25,847 nt of DNA, from NCBI GenBank assembly GCA_002413075.1, contig DHWG01000159.1, positions 1 to 25,847 of the forward strand, in the 5' to 3' direction. Source of the DNA: Desulfosporosinus sp. UBA5188. Lineage in GTDB: Bacteria > Bacillota > Desulfitobacteriia > Desulfitobacteriales > Desulfitobacteriaceae. Shown in pieces: positions 15,182 to 22,640 of the stretch. Both the position numbers and the translations under genes were made by a program. How positions within the stretch are numbered: the first letter of the stretch is position 1; every line of letters begins with the position of its first letter. The notes under the pieces are model-generated. The model was not told where the DNA came from, made no database searches, and saw only the letters and a list, made by a program, of their open reading frames with translations.

Positions 15182-16426
15182 ATGGCAACATTCAAAACGG
15201 TCTATGATATTGAAGACGTTCCTCCGTTAAGTAAATCAATTCCGTTATCATTTCAACACGTCTTTGCCATGTTTGGAGCGACCATTCTCGTGCCACTGTT
15301 AACAGGTCTAAATCCTTCGGTGACGCTGTTCTGTTCAGGCCTTGGTACACTGATTTTCCACTTCATTACCAAAGGGAAAGTTCCTGCTTATCTAGGCTCA
15401 TCGTTTGCTTTTATTGCACCGATTATCGCCGCCTCTAAAGTCTATGGTCCAGAGGGTGCCATGACAGGTATGATTGCGGCCGGGGTTATCTATATGATCG
15501 TTTTTGGTATTATCGCGGTCGTGGGGTTAAAATGGATCAACGTCGTATTACCTTCAATCGTTGTAGGGCCCGTGGTGATGATTATCGGGTTAAGTTTAAC
15601 CCCTGTCGCGATACAACAATCTCAAAAGGGGCTGCTCACTGCTTTTGTGACAGCAGGGATCGCCATTATAGCCAGTGTTTTTGGTAAAGGGTTTTTGAAG
15701 ATTATTCCGATCTTGTTAGGAACAGTGGGGGGTTATCTATTCGCGATTACCCAAGGCCAAGTTGATTTTGTCGCGATTTCTCAAGCAAGTTGGTTGGCCT
15801 TACCGCCACTGACAATTGTTACGGGACATATGCCCGTCTTCGCTTGGGGTGCGGTCAGCCTGATTGCCCCCATCGCTATCGTAGCGATCGTCGAAGATGT
15901 GGGGCACTTACTGGTCATCGGGGATACCGTCGAGCGTGATCTGATGCATAAACCAGGCTTGCACAGAGTGCTGCTTGGAAACGGAATCGCAACGGCTTTG
16001 GCGGGCTTCTTGGGTGGAGTTCCCGAGACGACCTATGGAGAAAACATTGGCGTCTTAGCAATCACTCGAGTCTTTAGCGTTCGTGTTATTCAAGGCGCCG
16101 CTGTGATTGCGATCATTTTGAGCTTTATTCCAAAGGTCGGGGCAGCAATTCAGACCATTCCACAACCTGTCTTGGGCGGGATAACAATTATCCTGTATGG
16201 AATGATTGCCGCCATTGGGTTGCGCAACTTGATTGATAACAAGGTGAATATGGCGAGTACCCGTAATTTACTGATTGCCTCCGTTATATTTACGTTAGGG
16301 GTCGGAGGGATTTCTATTCCCATAGGGCAATATGTTTTTCAAGGCGTCGGACCTGCCGCAGTCATCGGAATTTTATTGAATCTCCTTTTGCCCAACGATA
16401 AGGAAGTCACCGATACGATAACGTAA
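15182..16426 (+). CDS. UraA-type uracil/pyrimidine permease (NCS2 family)
   Basis: A 414-residue membrane protein of the uracil branch of NCS2. It contains PLSFQHVFAMFGATILVPLL, GKVPAYLGSSFAFIAPI, VEDVGHLLVIGDTVERDL in TM8 and PETTYGENIGVLAITRVFS in TM10. In UraA of E. coli the Glu residues in the equivalents of VEDVGH and TYGENIG bind uracil and protons; both are kept. It should import uracil or a related pyrimidine with H+. GGAGG lies about 8 bases before the ATG. It is the last gene of the cluster and is followed by a strong terminator. Its presence beside the Mo-hydroxylase and carbamoyltransferase genes is the main sequence hint that the pathway handles a pyrimidine-like ring. Confidence 0.9.
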   Translation: MATFKTVYDIEDVPPLSKSIPLSFQHVFAMFGATILVPLLTGLNPSVTLFCSGLGTLIFHFITKGKVPAYLGSSFAFIAPIIAASKVYGPEGAMTGMIAAGVIYMIVFGIIAVVGLKWINVVLPSIVVGPVVMIIGLSLTPVAIQQSQKGLLTAFVTAGIAIIASVFGKGFLKIIPILLGTVGGYLFAITQGQVDFVAISQASWLALPPLTIVTGHMPVFAWGAVSLIAPIAIVAIVEDVGHLLVIGDTVERDLMHKPGLHRVLLGNGIATALAGFLGGVPETTYGENIGVLAITRVFSVRVIQGAAVIAIILSFIPKVGAAIQTIPQPVLGGITIILYGMIAAIGLRNLIDNKVNMASTRNLLIASVIFTLGVGGISIPIGQYVFQGVGPAAVIGILLNLLLPNDKEVTDTIT

Positions 16427-16434
16427 GTATCAAA

Positions 16435-16460
16435 TAAGATTGAGCGTTGGCTCAATCTTA
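16435..16460 (+). other. Stem-loop after the UraA-type gene
   Basis: A perfect 11-bp stem, TAAGATTGAGC/GCTCAATCTTA, with loop GTTG starts 9 bases after the stop. It lacks a T-run, so by itself it is a weak terminator; it may protect the 3' end of the operon transcript or work with the terminator just downstream. Confidence 0.5.
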
Positions 16461-16489
16461 GCTCAACCGTTGATTTGGTTTATGTACGG

Positions 16490-16524
16490 AAAAACCGCTA
16501 GACTTTTTTGGTCTAGCGGTTTTT
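16490..16524. terminator. Strong bidirectional terminator between convergent genes
   Basis: A perfect 14-bp stem, AAAAACCGCTAGAC/GTCTAGCGGTTTTT, with a 7-base loop carries A- and T-runs on the two sides. It ends the catabolic cluster on the plus strand and the sigma-54 activator gene on the minus strand. Confidence 0.9.
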
Positions 16525-16545
16525 CTTTGCTAACTTGTCCTTAAA

Positions 16546-17748
16546 CTAAAGACCAAGACGTTTTAATTTTTTCCATAATCCCGTGCGCGTGATCCCCAGA
16601 TAATGGGCTAAGGCTGTCTTATTCCCATCAAATTCTATTAACAAGTGCTCAAGCTTTTGATGCTCTGTCACTGCTTCATGGCCAGCTTTCGTATACAATT
16701 CAGGGGGAAGATCTCGGGATTGTATCACTTGACCTTCTGCAAAAACAAACAGCCGGTTGATGACATTCTGAAGTTGACGAACATTTCCAGGCCAAGAATA
16801 TTTCAGAAACTGTACTCTGGCCTCAGGTGAGAGAACCTTAACTGGGGCTCCGTGTGTTCTAGCTAAAAAACTCAGCATGTTCTGCGCAAAATCCAGGATA
16901 TCCATACCACGTTTGCGTAAAGGAGGAATCGCTATTTCTATAGCATTTAAGCGATACAATAAGTCTTCTCGAAATTCTCCTCGTTGGACCATCGCCTTAA
17001 GATCACGATGGGTTGCTGAGATGATCTGGACATGAACTGGAATGGGTTTACAGGACCCCAGAGGTTCTACTTCCTGCTCTTGAACCACTCGTAAGAGCTT
17101 TGCTTGTAATTCTGAAGACAGCTCTCCAATCTCATCTAGAAAGATGGTTCCTTCATCAGCCAGCAGAAATTTCCCCCTTTTACCGCCCTTTAACCCTCCG
17201 GTAAAGGCACCTTCCGTATAGCCAAAAAGCTCAGACTCTAAAAGATTAGCAGGTATTGCCGCAGAGTTAACAACAATAAACGGGCCTTTTGAGGCAGGAC
17301 CAAATTGATGAATCGCTTTGGCAAATAGTTCTTTACCAGTTCCTGTCTCCCCAGTAATAAGGATTGGGAAATCGTATTTAGCGGCGACTGAGGCGTGACG
17401 AATCGTCTCTTGTATAACTTCAGACGATCCTATAATATGTTCAAATCCCTTGGGAACCGTGGAAACCTGTACGCTCTGCGGAGCCGCCTCGAGCAGCATA
17501 TCAAGCGGCCTATTCGAAAGAATAATTCCAAGATGGTCTGAAGCACACTTGAACGTACCGGCTGTCGCTAAAGATAAAGCGAATTCATCGGAAGTTAACC
17601 CGGTCAGTGCCGCAATAATTTCCCCGGCTTGATTTTCAATCGGTGCATATAGAATTGCGGTAATACCTTGGCCCACTAAATCTTGTCCCATACTTTGAAA
17701 AGAGAGATCAGCAATATTAAAGGCGATAATACCTTTTGACTTGATCAT
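16546..17748 (-). CDS. Sigma-54-dependent activator, C-terminal part (AAA+ and Fis-type HTH) of a frameshifted gene
   Basis: A 400-residue open frame. The end of a GAF domain (about 1-90) is followed by the AAA+ sigma-54 interaction domain (about 103-330) with Walker A GETGTGKE (133-140), the sigma-54 contact loop EGAFTGG (179-185, last residue Gly instead of the usual Ala), Walker B TIFLDEIGEL (201-210) and the arginine-finger region. A Fis-type HTH forms the C-terminus (about 360-400, FDGNKTALAHYLGITRTGLW). Such proteins hydrolyse ATP to open sigma-54 promoters. The same frame stays open upstream to 17922, past the ATG at 17748, and reads as missing GAF sequence (VDRVGIFLIDQ). It therefore looks like the second part of one gene with the open frame 17889-18758. 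No ribosome site supports an independent start at 17748. Confidence 0.85.
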   Translation of the reverse strand: MIKSKGIIAFNIADLSFQSMGQDLVGQGITAILYAPIENQAGEIIAALTGLTSDEFALSLATAGTFKCASDHLGIILSNRPLDMLLEAAPQSVQVSTVPKGFEHIIGSSEVIQETIRHASVAAKYDFPILITGETGTGKELFAKAIHQFGPASKGPFIVVNSAAIPANLLESELFGYTEGAFTGGLKGGKRGKFLLADEGTIFLDEIGELSSELQAKLLRVVQEQEVEPLGSCKPIPVHVQIISATHRDLKAMVQRGEFREDLLYRLNAIEIAIPPLRKRGMDILDFAQNMLSFLARTHGAPVKVLSPEARVQFLKYSWPGNVRQLQNVINRLFVFAEGQVIQSRDLPPELYTKAGHEAVTEHQKLEHLLIEFDGNKTALAHYLGITRTGLWKKLKRLGL

Positions 17749-17888
17749 CTGTTCAATGCCAGTATTTGAGAGAGAGGTCCATTTGCCGAGTCTCTCGACG
17801 TTTTCACCGGTTTCTGCAATCTTGCAACACTGTTTACTTGCCTGATCAATGAGAAATATCCCAACACGATCGACTTTAGCGTTTAGGA

Positions 17889-18758
17889 CTAATTGGGTAC
17901 AATATTGATTAAAAAATCGTAATTAAAGCGATCTGAGACCGTCGATATGATCGTTTGAAGCAGCGCTGACGTACCTAATGTTTGGAACTCATGTTGAAGT
18001 TGAACCCCCGCATAAACATAAGATGGAGCGATTAACTTTGAGAGAATCTCAAAAAACATGGCATCTTCTATAGTAAATTGTCCTGGCTTAATACTCGCTA
18101 AGAGTAAGGCCCCTATGACCCCTTGATCAAAGACAATAGGGACTCTGAGAATGGATCGTAGTCCTGTTTGATAGAGTAACGGATCTTCTTGAAAAGAAAA
18201 GACCGCTGGAGATAATGTTTCAACAAGATGAGTCGCTGAATTCTGAAATATCCATCCCAACCCGGTGTCCAACACGGAGGAAGAGGCGCCATGCAAGACG
18301 ACAGGTCCTTCAAATTCTATCCCAATAGAATATTCTTGGGTGTACTTGCGAAGGCTTAGATTCATCCTCAGCAAGTCAAAACGTTCAAACGTAGCAGCTT
18401 CTTGGACAAGACTAACAATGCGCTGATTCACAACGTTGGGATCAGTCGTGAAATCTTCGAGGATCTGTTCAAAGGGACAAGGAAGATGGGTGAGGAAATC
18501 GACTTCATCGCCTATTAGAACGAGGCTGTCGCTGGATCCATTGACGATAAAGACTTGAACAAACACAATCTCACCGGACGGTAGAATTTTGTATTTAATT
18601 AAAGATGGATCCGTAGTATCATCTAAAATGTCTTCTAAAAAGTTAGAATTAAGCTTTAATAATAGATCTTGGCCGCAGAGATTTGTCAGAGTGACTTGGC
18701 GCTCTGCGTTAACACGGATTATGGCATAGGGGAATTGGTCTAATAGTTGTTTTTTCAT
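17889..18758 (-). CDS. Sensor part (PAS-like plus GAF) of the same frameshifted sigma-54 activator
   Basis: A 289-residue frame. Residues about 1-90 look PAS-like (QFPYAIIRVNAERQVTLTN) and about 120-280 GAF-like (LRSILRVPIVFDQGVIGALL). The frame ends just after NYDFLINIVPN. Removing the effect of one base in the T6 run on the coding strand (plus-strand A6 at 17911-17916) gives NYDFFNQYCTQLVLNAKVDR and joins smoothly to the AAA+ frame, for a protein of about 737 residues. The ATG at 18758 has AAGGAG 10 bases upstream and is preferred over the ATG at 18794. A perfect TAACGTTAAC-N8-GTTAACGTTA repeat lies 39 bases upstream, a likely autoregulatory site. Ligand unknown; the gene faces the catabolic cluster and may control it. 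Confidence 0.75.
   Translation of the reverse strand: MKKQLLDQFPYAIIRVNAERQVTLTNLCGQDLLLKLNSNFLEDILDDTTDPSLIKYKILPSGEIVFVQVFIVNGSSDSLVLIGDEVDFLTHLPCPFEQILEDFTTDPNVVNQRIVSLVQEAATFERFDLLRMNLSLRKYTQEYSIGIEFEGPVVLHGASSSVLDTGLGWIFQNSATHLVETLSPAVFSFQEDPLLYQTGLRSILRVPIVFDQGVIGALLLASIKPGQFTIEDAMFFEILSKLIAPSYVYAGVQLQHEFQTLGTSALLQTIISTVSDRFNYDFLINIVPN
17911..17916. other. A6/T6 tract at the apparent frameshift
   Basis: The reading frame changes at this homopolymer. One extra T on the coding strand would fuse the two halves of the sigma-54 activator. It could be a sequencing or assembly error, a real inactivating or phase-variable mutation, or a transcriptional-slippage site. Confidence 0.75.
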
Positions 18759-18794
18759 GGTCGCGTTACTCCTTAGACTCATTAAATAGGCCAT

Positions 18795-19262
18795 AATAAC
18801 GTTAACTTTGTCCCGTTAACGTTACCCTTATATTAACATAAGGGCCGATAAAAATGTGGGTTTTATTATAGTAATTAAGCTGTATTTTGTCACATAATTG
18901 GTGTGTTAACGGTGTTAACTATTTTTAGAAACAGTTAACAGGTTCATAAAACAGGGTCCGTGTTTATCCTAGTAACACTATTATCCTTTTTTACTTTTTG
19001 TTTAGGTCGGATTTCTTACGAGCTGATTCGGAGGTCTAACGCAAACACAACTCAAAGGACTATAGAATACATAGCAAATCTGAGTTTGCAGTTACTACGC
19101 TCTATATTATACTAAGAGGTAAAAGCGTAGGATTCCGAACGACTTATAAAGGATTATCAAAGGTGCGTGATGTTGGGGAGGAATTGATCATGCCTATAAC
19201 AAAGTGGCCGCAATGATCGGAGAGCTACGTAAACGCTTAATTTATGGCGAGGAGGAGTCGAA
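18795..19262. promoter_or_regulatory. 468-bp divergent intergenic region with five GTTAAC boxes
   Basis: No substantial gene is seen. Five copies of GTTAAC occur at 18801, 18815, 18905, 18914 and 18934. The first two form the perfect repeat TAACGTTAAC-N8-GTTAACGTTA (18797-18824). The third and fourth are direct repeats separated by three bases. This is a likely operator array for the sigma-54 activator or another repressor. A weak sigma-A promoter candidate for the oxidoreductase is TTGCAG (19086-19091), 16-base spacer, TATACT (19108-19113). No convincing -24/-12 sigma-54 promoter (GG-N10-GC type) was found. Between 19190 and 19266 are two very short coupled reading frames, listed separately. 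Confidence 0.5.
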
Positions 19263-19266
19263 TTGA
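19190..19266 (+). other. Two tiny overlapping reading frames leading into the oxidoreductase gene (possible leader peptides or gene remnant)
   Basis: An ATG at 19190 with GGGGAGG 8 bases upstream encodes MPITKWPQ and stops at 19214-19216. An ATG at 19213 overlaps that stop (ATGA) and encodes a 17-residue peptide, MIGELRKRLIYGEEESN, ending at 19264-19266. That stop overlaps the TTG start of the oxidoreductase (TTGA). The chain of stop/start overlaps suggests translational coupling. Alternatively, the second frame is open upstream to 19171 (reading DHAYNKVAA), which would fit the C-terminal remnant of a lost gene. Both are too short for a firm call. Confidence 0.25.
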
Positions 19267-20321
19267 ATAGAGTCCTTAATGTAGGCTTAATCGGATATGG
19301 CATGGCTGGACAAACCTTTCATGCGCCTATTATTTCAGCGATTCCAGGGCTGAAACTTAAGACGGTTGTTGAACGAACCAGTGCGAAATCCAAAGAGCAC
19401 TATCCGTGGGTCAAGGTCGTACCGGACCCCCAAGCTGTTCTAGAAGATGAAACAATTGACTTGGTCGTGATCGCAACCCCGAATGCTACCCACTTTGAAT
19501 TGGCCAAGCAAGCGCTTCTGAGGGGCAAGCATGTGGTCGTTGAGAAACCTTTCACGGTGACCTCTCAAGAGGCGAAGGAACTGATTGACCTTGCCCGTCA
19601 GCAAAATTTAAGGCTGAGTGTCTATCAAAATCGGCGCTGGGACGGGGATTTCATCACGGTCAAACGTGTGCTCGAAAATCACTGGCTCGGTCGGATTACG
19701 GAATATGAGGCCCACTTCGATCGATATAGGAACGCTTTGAAACCGAACACTTGGAAAGAGAAAGTCTTGCCTGGATCCGGTATTGTCTATGATCTAGGCT
19801 CCCATTTGCTTGACCAAGCTCAGATGTTATTTGGGTTGCCCCAGTCTATCACGGCGGATATACGATCCCAGCGGGATGGCACGGAGGTTGAAGACAACTT
19901 TGAAATCATCCTGGCCTATACAGAGTCGCTTAAAGTGACCCTAAAGGCAGGTATGCTGGTCCGAGAACTTGGTCCACATTTCATGCTCCATGGTACCCAA
20001 GGTTCCTTCGTGAAATATGGTCTAGATCCGCAGGAATCAGCCCTTAAACGTGGCTTAAGGCCGCAAGATGATCCGCACTGGGGCACGGAACCTGAAGCGC
20101 AATGGGGAAAACTGAATGCGGAAATAGCTGGTTTACATTTTCAAGGAAACATAGAAACGACTCCCGGTGATTACCGGTCATATTATAAAAATGTTTATGA
20201 GGCCATCGTTTCACAAGAAGATTTGTTCGTAAAGCCAGAACAAGCCCGGAATACGATACGGATGATTGAACTGGCCATAGAGAGCAATCATCTAAAGAAA
20301 ACCCTGGAATTCACAGAGTAA
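19263..20321 (+). CDS. Gfo/Idh/MocA-family NAD(P)-dependent oxidoreductase
   Basis: A 352-residue protein with an N-terminal Rossmann fold (VGLIGYGMAGQTFHAP, about residues 7-22), the conserved VVEKPFTVTSQEA segment (EKP with the catalytic-region Lys) and YQNRRWDGDF. The C-terminal alpha/beta dimerisation domain is also typical (SGIVYDLGSHLLDQ). Members of this YdgJ/YvaA-like branch oxidise or reduce sugars, inositols or other polyols with NAD(P). TTG at 19263 is chosen as start: GGAGGAG lies 5 bases upstream and the Rossmann strand begins right after it. It is a single gene ended by its own terminator, with no sugar genes nearby, so the substrate is unknown. It is separated from the nucleobase cluster by the regulator and need not belong to that pathway. 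Confidence 0.9.
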   Translation: MNRVLNVGLIGYGMAGQTFHAPIISAIPGLKLKTVVERTSAKSKEHYPWVKVVPDPQAVLEDETIDLVVIATPNATHFELAKQALLRGKHVVVEKPFTVTSQEAKELIDLARQQNLRLSVYQNRRWDGDFITVKRVLENHWLGRITEYEAHFDRYRNALKPNTWKEKVLPGSGIVYDLGSHLLDQAQMLFGLPQSITADIRSQRDGTEVEDNFEIILAYTESLKVTLKAGMLVRELGPHFMLHGTQGSFVKYGLDPQESALKRGLRPQDDPHWGTEPEAQWGKLNAEIAGLHFQGNIETTPGDYRSYYKNVYEAIVSQEDLFVKPEQARNTIRMIELAIESNHLKKTLEFTE

Positions 20322-20376
20322 AACGGTGAATGACACAACCCTCAAGAGGTCGCTGTCTCCTCACAGCTTATAAATA

Positions 20377-20424
20377 TAACGCCTAAAAATCAGCAAGAAT
20401 CGGCTGGTTTTTGGGCGTTATTTG
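20377..20424 (+). terminator. Intrinsic terminator after the oxidoreductase gene
   Basis: An 18-bp stem (20377-20394 with 20403-20420, two G-U pairs in plus-strand RNA, loop AAGAATCG) is followed by TTTG. The stem is long with a short T-run, and begins 56 bases after the stop. Confidence 0.75.
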
Positions 20425-20580
20425 CGCGGATTGCCTGTATGTAAACAAATATTGGTGGTAGAAGGAATTCAGACTATGAACGGAGAATTACCACAAAATA
20501 ACATAAATACCAAAGTTTTAAGGATTGTATTATTAAACGGTTCGGCACGGGTTGTCTCAACTCTAGGAGGTGAACTCGAA

Positions 20581-22476
20581 ATGGAAAACATGCTAAGCGC
20601 GTATGCCTACCATCGAATTATTACGGATGTGAATAACACGCCAATAGACTATGAATTCATAGAAATCAATTCAGCCTACGCACGGATGACGGGATTAACA
20701 CAAGAACAGCTCGTGGGTCGGAGAATTATGGAAATTCAGCCTGATATCGCTAAGGCGGCTATCAATTGGCTAGAGTTTTATGGACATGTGGCTTTAAGTG
20801 GTCAGCCTGCTGTCATTGAACATTATTCTAAGTCATCGAACCAATGGTTTCTTGTTCATGCCTATTCACCTGAAAAAGGGTATTTTGTCGTCTATTTCAT
20901 TGATGTCACAGCCATCAAACAGAGAGAACTACTCTTAGAAAAAAGAAACGGCTTACTTGCCAAATCATTTGAACAATCTGCGGCCTATGGAAATAAATTA
21001 AGAAAACAGATTGAAAAAATTAGAAATAACCAAGAATTAAACCAAGGTGCTCTTCAAAAACAAAATGAGCAACAGATTACGAGTTTAGCCTATCGGGATT
21101 CCTTAACCAATTTGCCCAACAAAAATTTATTTCTCGATAGATTGAACACCTCCATCTCGACGAGTCGGAGAACAGGGGCCAAAGTCGTGGTTGTCTTGGT
21201 TCATCTGAATAACTTTAATGAAATCAATCATTCATTGGGGTATTCTTTGGGAGACAAGATACTCGTAGAAGCTGCCAATAAACTTGTTTCTTGTATGAGA
21301 GATTACGATACAGTGGCTCGGGTAGGTGTCGACAAATTTCTACTCTTACTACAAAATATTAAACATAGTGACGAATTATTTCCAATCATCAATAGAATTA
21401 ATGAAATCTTAGGACAAACCTATAGCGTAGAAGGCCATTCAATCAGGATAACGGCGAGTATGGCCATATCTATATATCCCGATGATGGGGATAATTCAGA
21501 GGAAATCTTGATGAATTTCGATAAAGCAATGGTCAAAGCGAAGGAACTTAGCAAGTATCACTATTACTTTTATAACGATAAACTTAATGAAGCACTCCAA
21601 CAAAGGATAAAACTAGAGACGATGCTTAAAAAGGCTATACATAACCAGGAATTTGAGTTACACTACCAGCCCCAATACGAAGCCACGACAAAAAGACTGC
21701 GCGGTTTTCAAGCGTTGATTCGTTGGAACAATCCAGAAGTCGGTTTAGTTAAACCATTGGAATTTATACCACTTGCCGAAGAGACCGGTCTGATGGTCCC
21801 TCTTGGGAATTGGGTGATTAATACGGCTTGCCAAGTCGGTTATAAGCTCAATAAGGTTTATGGATTGAATTTGAATATGTCCGTTCATCTGTCTCCCAGC
21901 CAGCTTAAACAAAAGGATTTTTATGAAGTGATTTCCAAATTAATTAAAAGGTCAGGGATTCAATCATATAATCTTGAGTTGGAAGTTCCCAAAAGTGTCT
22001 TTAAATTTGACAAGGTGTTGGGTGTTCTGAAAACGCTGAAGGAGGATGGAATCAGGATTACCTTGACTGATTTTGGGACAGCGAAAATCTCCATCAGTGA
22101 TCTGAAGAAAATGCCTATCAACATGGTGAAGTTAGATAGAGAATTTATTCATGACATAGATGAGACGAGGCCCCAGAAGCTTCTAGCAGCAGAATCTATT
22201 ATTTCTCTAGTGCACAAGCTCAATCTTGAATTAATTGCCAGCGGTGTCGAAAACAAACAACAATTTGACTATTTGATCAAAGGGAAATGTGACATTATCC
22301 AAGGCTATTTCTTTGAAGAACCTGTGCCCTTGGAGTTGCTGGAAGGAATTATTCGCAAAGGAATTCTGGAAAACGAAGCTCTAAGTCAAGTGATCCAAAG
22401 AGCCGGACTTACCTATGAAGGTTTTGTAAGACAGGAACGGCAAAGAATCGGAAAGAAATGGGATCTAAAACTTTGA
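20581..22476 (+). CDS. PAS-GGDEF-EAL protein with degenerate catalytic motifs
   Basis: A 631-residue cytoplasmic protein. A PAS domain (about 5-115, YAYHRIITDVNNTPIDYEF) leads through a helical linker (about 120-165) to a GGDEF domain (about 168-330) and an EAL domain (about 350-605). The GGDEF signature reads VGVDKF, so the diguanylate cyclase site is lost. In the EAL domain, EAL is QAL (GFQALIRW), the NLS site is HLS, LELTES is LELEVPKS, DDFGTG is TDFGTA and EGVE is SGVE; KLDREF is kept. Neither synthesis nor hydrolysis of c-di-GMP is expected; binding or a scaffold role is more likely. The ATG at 20581 follows AGGAGG (20565-20570) and begins just before the PAS domain. An in-frame ATG at 20476 with GAAGGA would add 35 residues and cannot be excluded. 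The gene is monocistronic. Confidence 0.85.
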   Translation: MENMLSAYAYHRIITDVNNTPIDYEFIEINSAYARMTGLTQEQLVGRRIMEIQPDIAKAAINWLEFYGHVALSGQPAVIEHYSKSSNQWFLVHAYSPEKGYFVVYFIDVTAIKQRELLLEKRNGLLAKSFEQSAAYGNKLRKQIEKIRNNQELNQGALQKQNEQQITSLAYRDSLTNLPNKNLFLDRLNTSISTSRRTGAKVVVVLVHLNNFNEINHSLGYSLGDKILVEAANKLVSCMRDYDTVARVGVDKFLLLLQNIKHSDELFPIINRINEILGQTYSVEGHSIRITASMAISIYPDDGDNSEEILMNFDKAMVKAKELSKYHYYFYNDKLNEALQQRIKLETMLKKAIHNQEFELHYQPQYEATTKRLRGFQALIRWNNPEVGLVKPLEFIPLAEETGLMVPLGNWVINTACQVGYKLNKVYGLNLNMSVHLSPSQLKQKDFYEVISKLIKRSGIQSYNLELEVPKSVFKFDKVLGVLKTLKEDGIRITLTDFGTAKISISDLKKMPINMVKLDREFIHDIDETRPQKLLAAESIISLVHKLNLELIASGVENKQQFDYLIKGKCDIIQGYFFEEPVPLELLEGIIRKGILENEALSQVIQRAGLTYEGFVRQERQRIGKKWDLKL

Positions 22477-22492
22477 TTATAAGTGAAAAAAG

Positions 22493-22550
22493 GAACCTCA
22501 CTAGGTAGATGATAGTATTCTCCTTAGCGAGGCTCTTTTATTATTTTCTT
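22493..22550 (+). terminator. Probable terminator after the PAS-GGDEF-EAL gene
   Basis: A stem of about 11 pairs with two mismatches (GAACCTCACTAGG at 22493-22505 with CCTTAGCGAGGCTC at 22522-22535) is followed by a T-rich tail from 22536. It is imperfect but well placed 17 bases after the stop. Confidence 0.55.
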
Positions 22551-22556
22551 AAAACG

Positions 22557-22585
22557 TTGACAAAAATTTAGTTTGAACATATACT
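22557..22585 (+). promoter_or_regulatory. Near-consensus sigma-A promoter of the ferredoxin gene
   Basis: TTGACA (22557-22562), exactly 17 bases, then TATACT (22580-22585). This is the clearest promoter in the window and predicts strong basal transcription, which makes a repressor likely. Confidence 0.85.
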
Positions 22586-22590
22586 ACGAA

Positions 22591-22609
22591 TATACCCCCC
22601 AAGGGTATA
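22591..22609. promoter_or_regulatory. CsoR/CstR-like operator palindrome
   Basis: TATACCC-N5-GGGTATA lies directly downstream of the -10 box, over the likely transcription start. AT-flanked CCC/GGG palindromes of this kind are bound by DUF156 repressors: CsoR (copper), CstR (persulfide) and FrmR/RcnR relatives. No such repressor gene is in the window, so regulator and signal are inferred from the DNA pattern only. Confidence 0.55.
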
Positions 22610-22640
22610 ATAATATCAATCAATTAAGAGGAAGTGAATT

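Noticed and set aside
18795..19262. Search for a sigma-54 (-24/-12) promoter near the activator
   Set aside because: No segment matched TGGCAC-N5-TTGCA well enough on either strand; the activator's target promoter may lie outside this window or be degenerate.
20422..20580. Longer start sites (TTG 20422, ATG 20476) for the PAS-GGDEF-EAL protein
   Set aside because: TTG 20422 overlaps the end of the upstream terminator. ATG 20476 remains possible, but the AGGAGG before 20581 and the domain boundary favour the shorter form.
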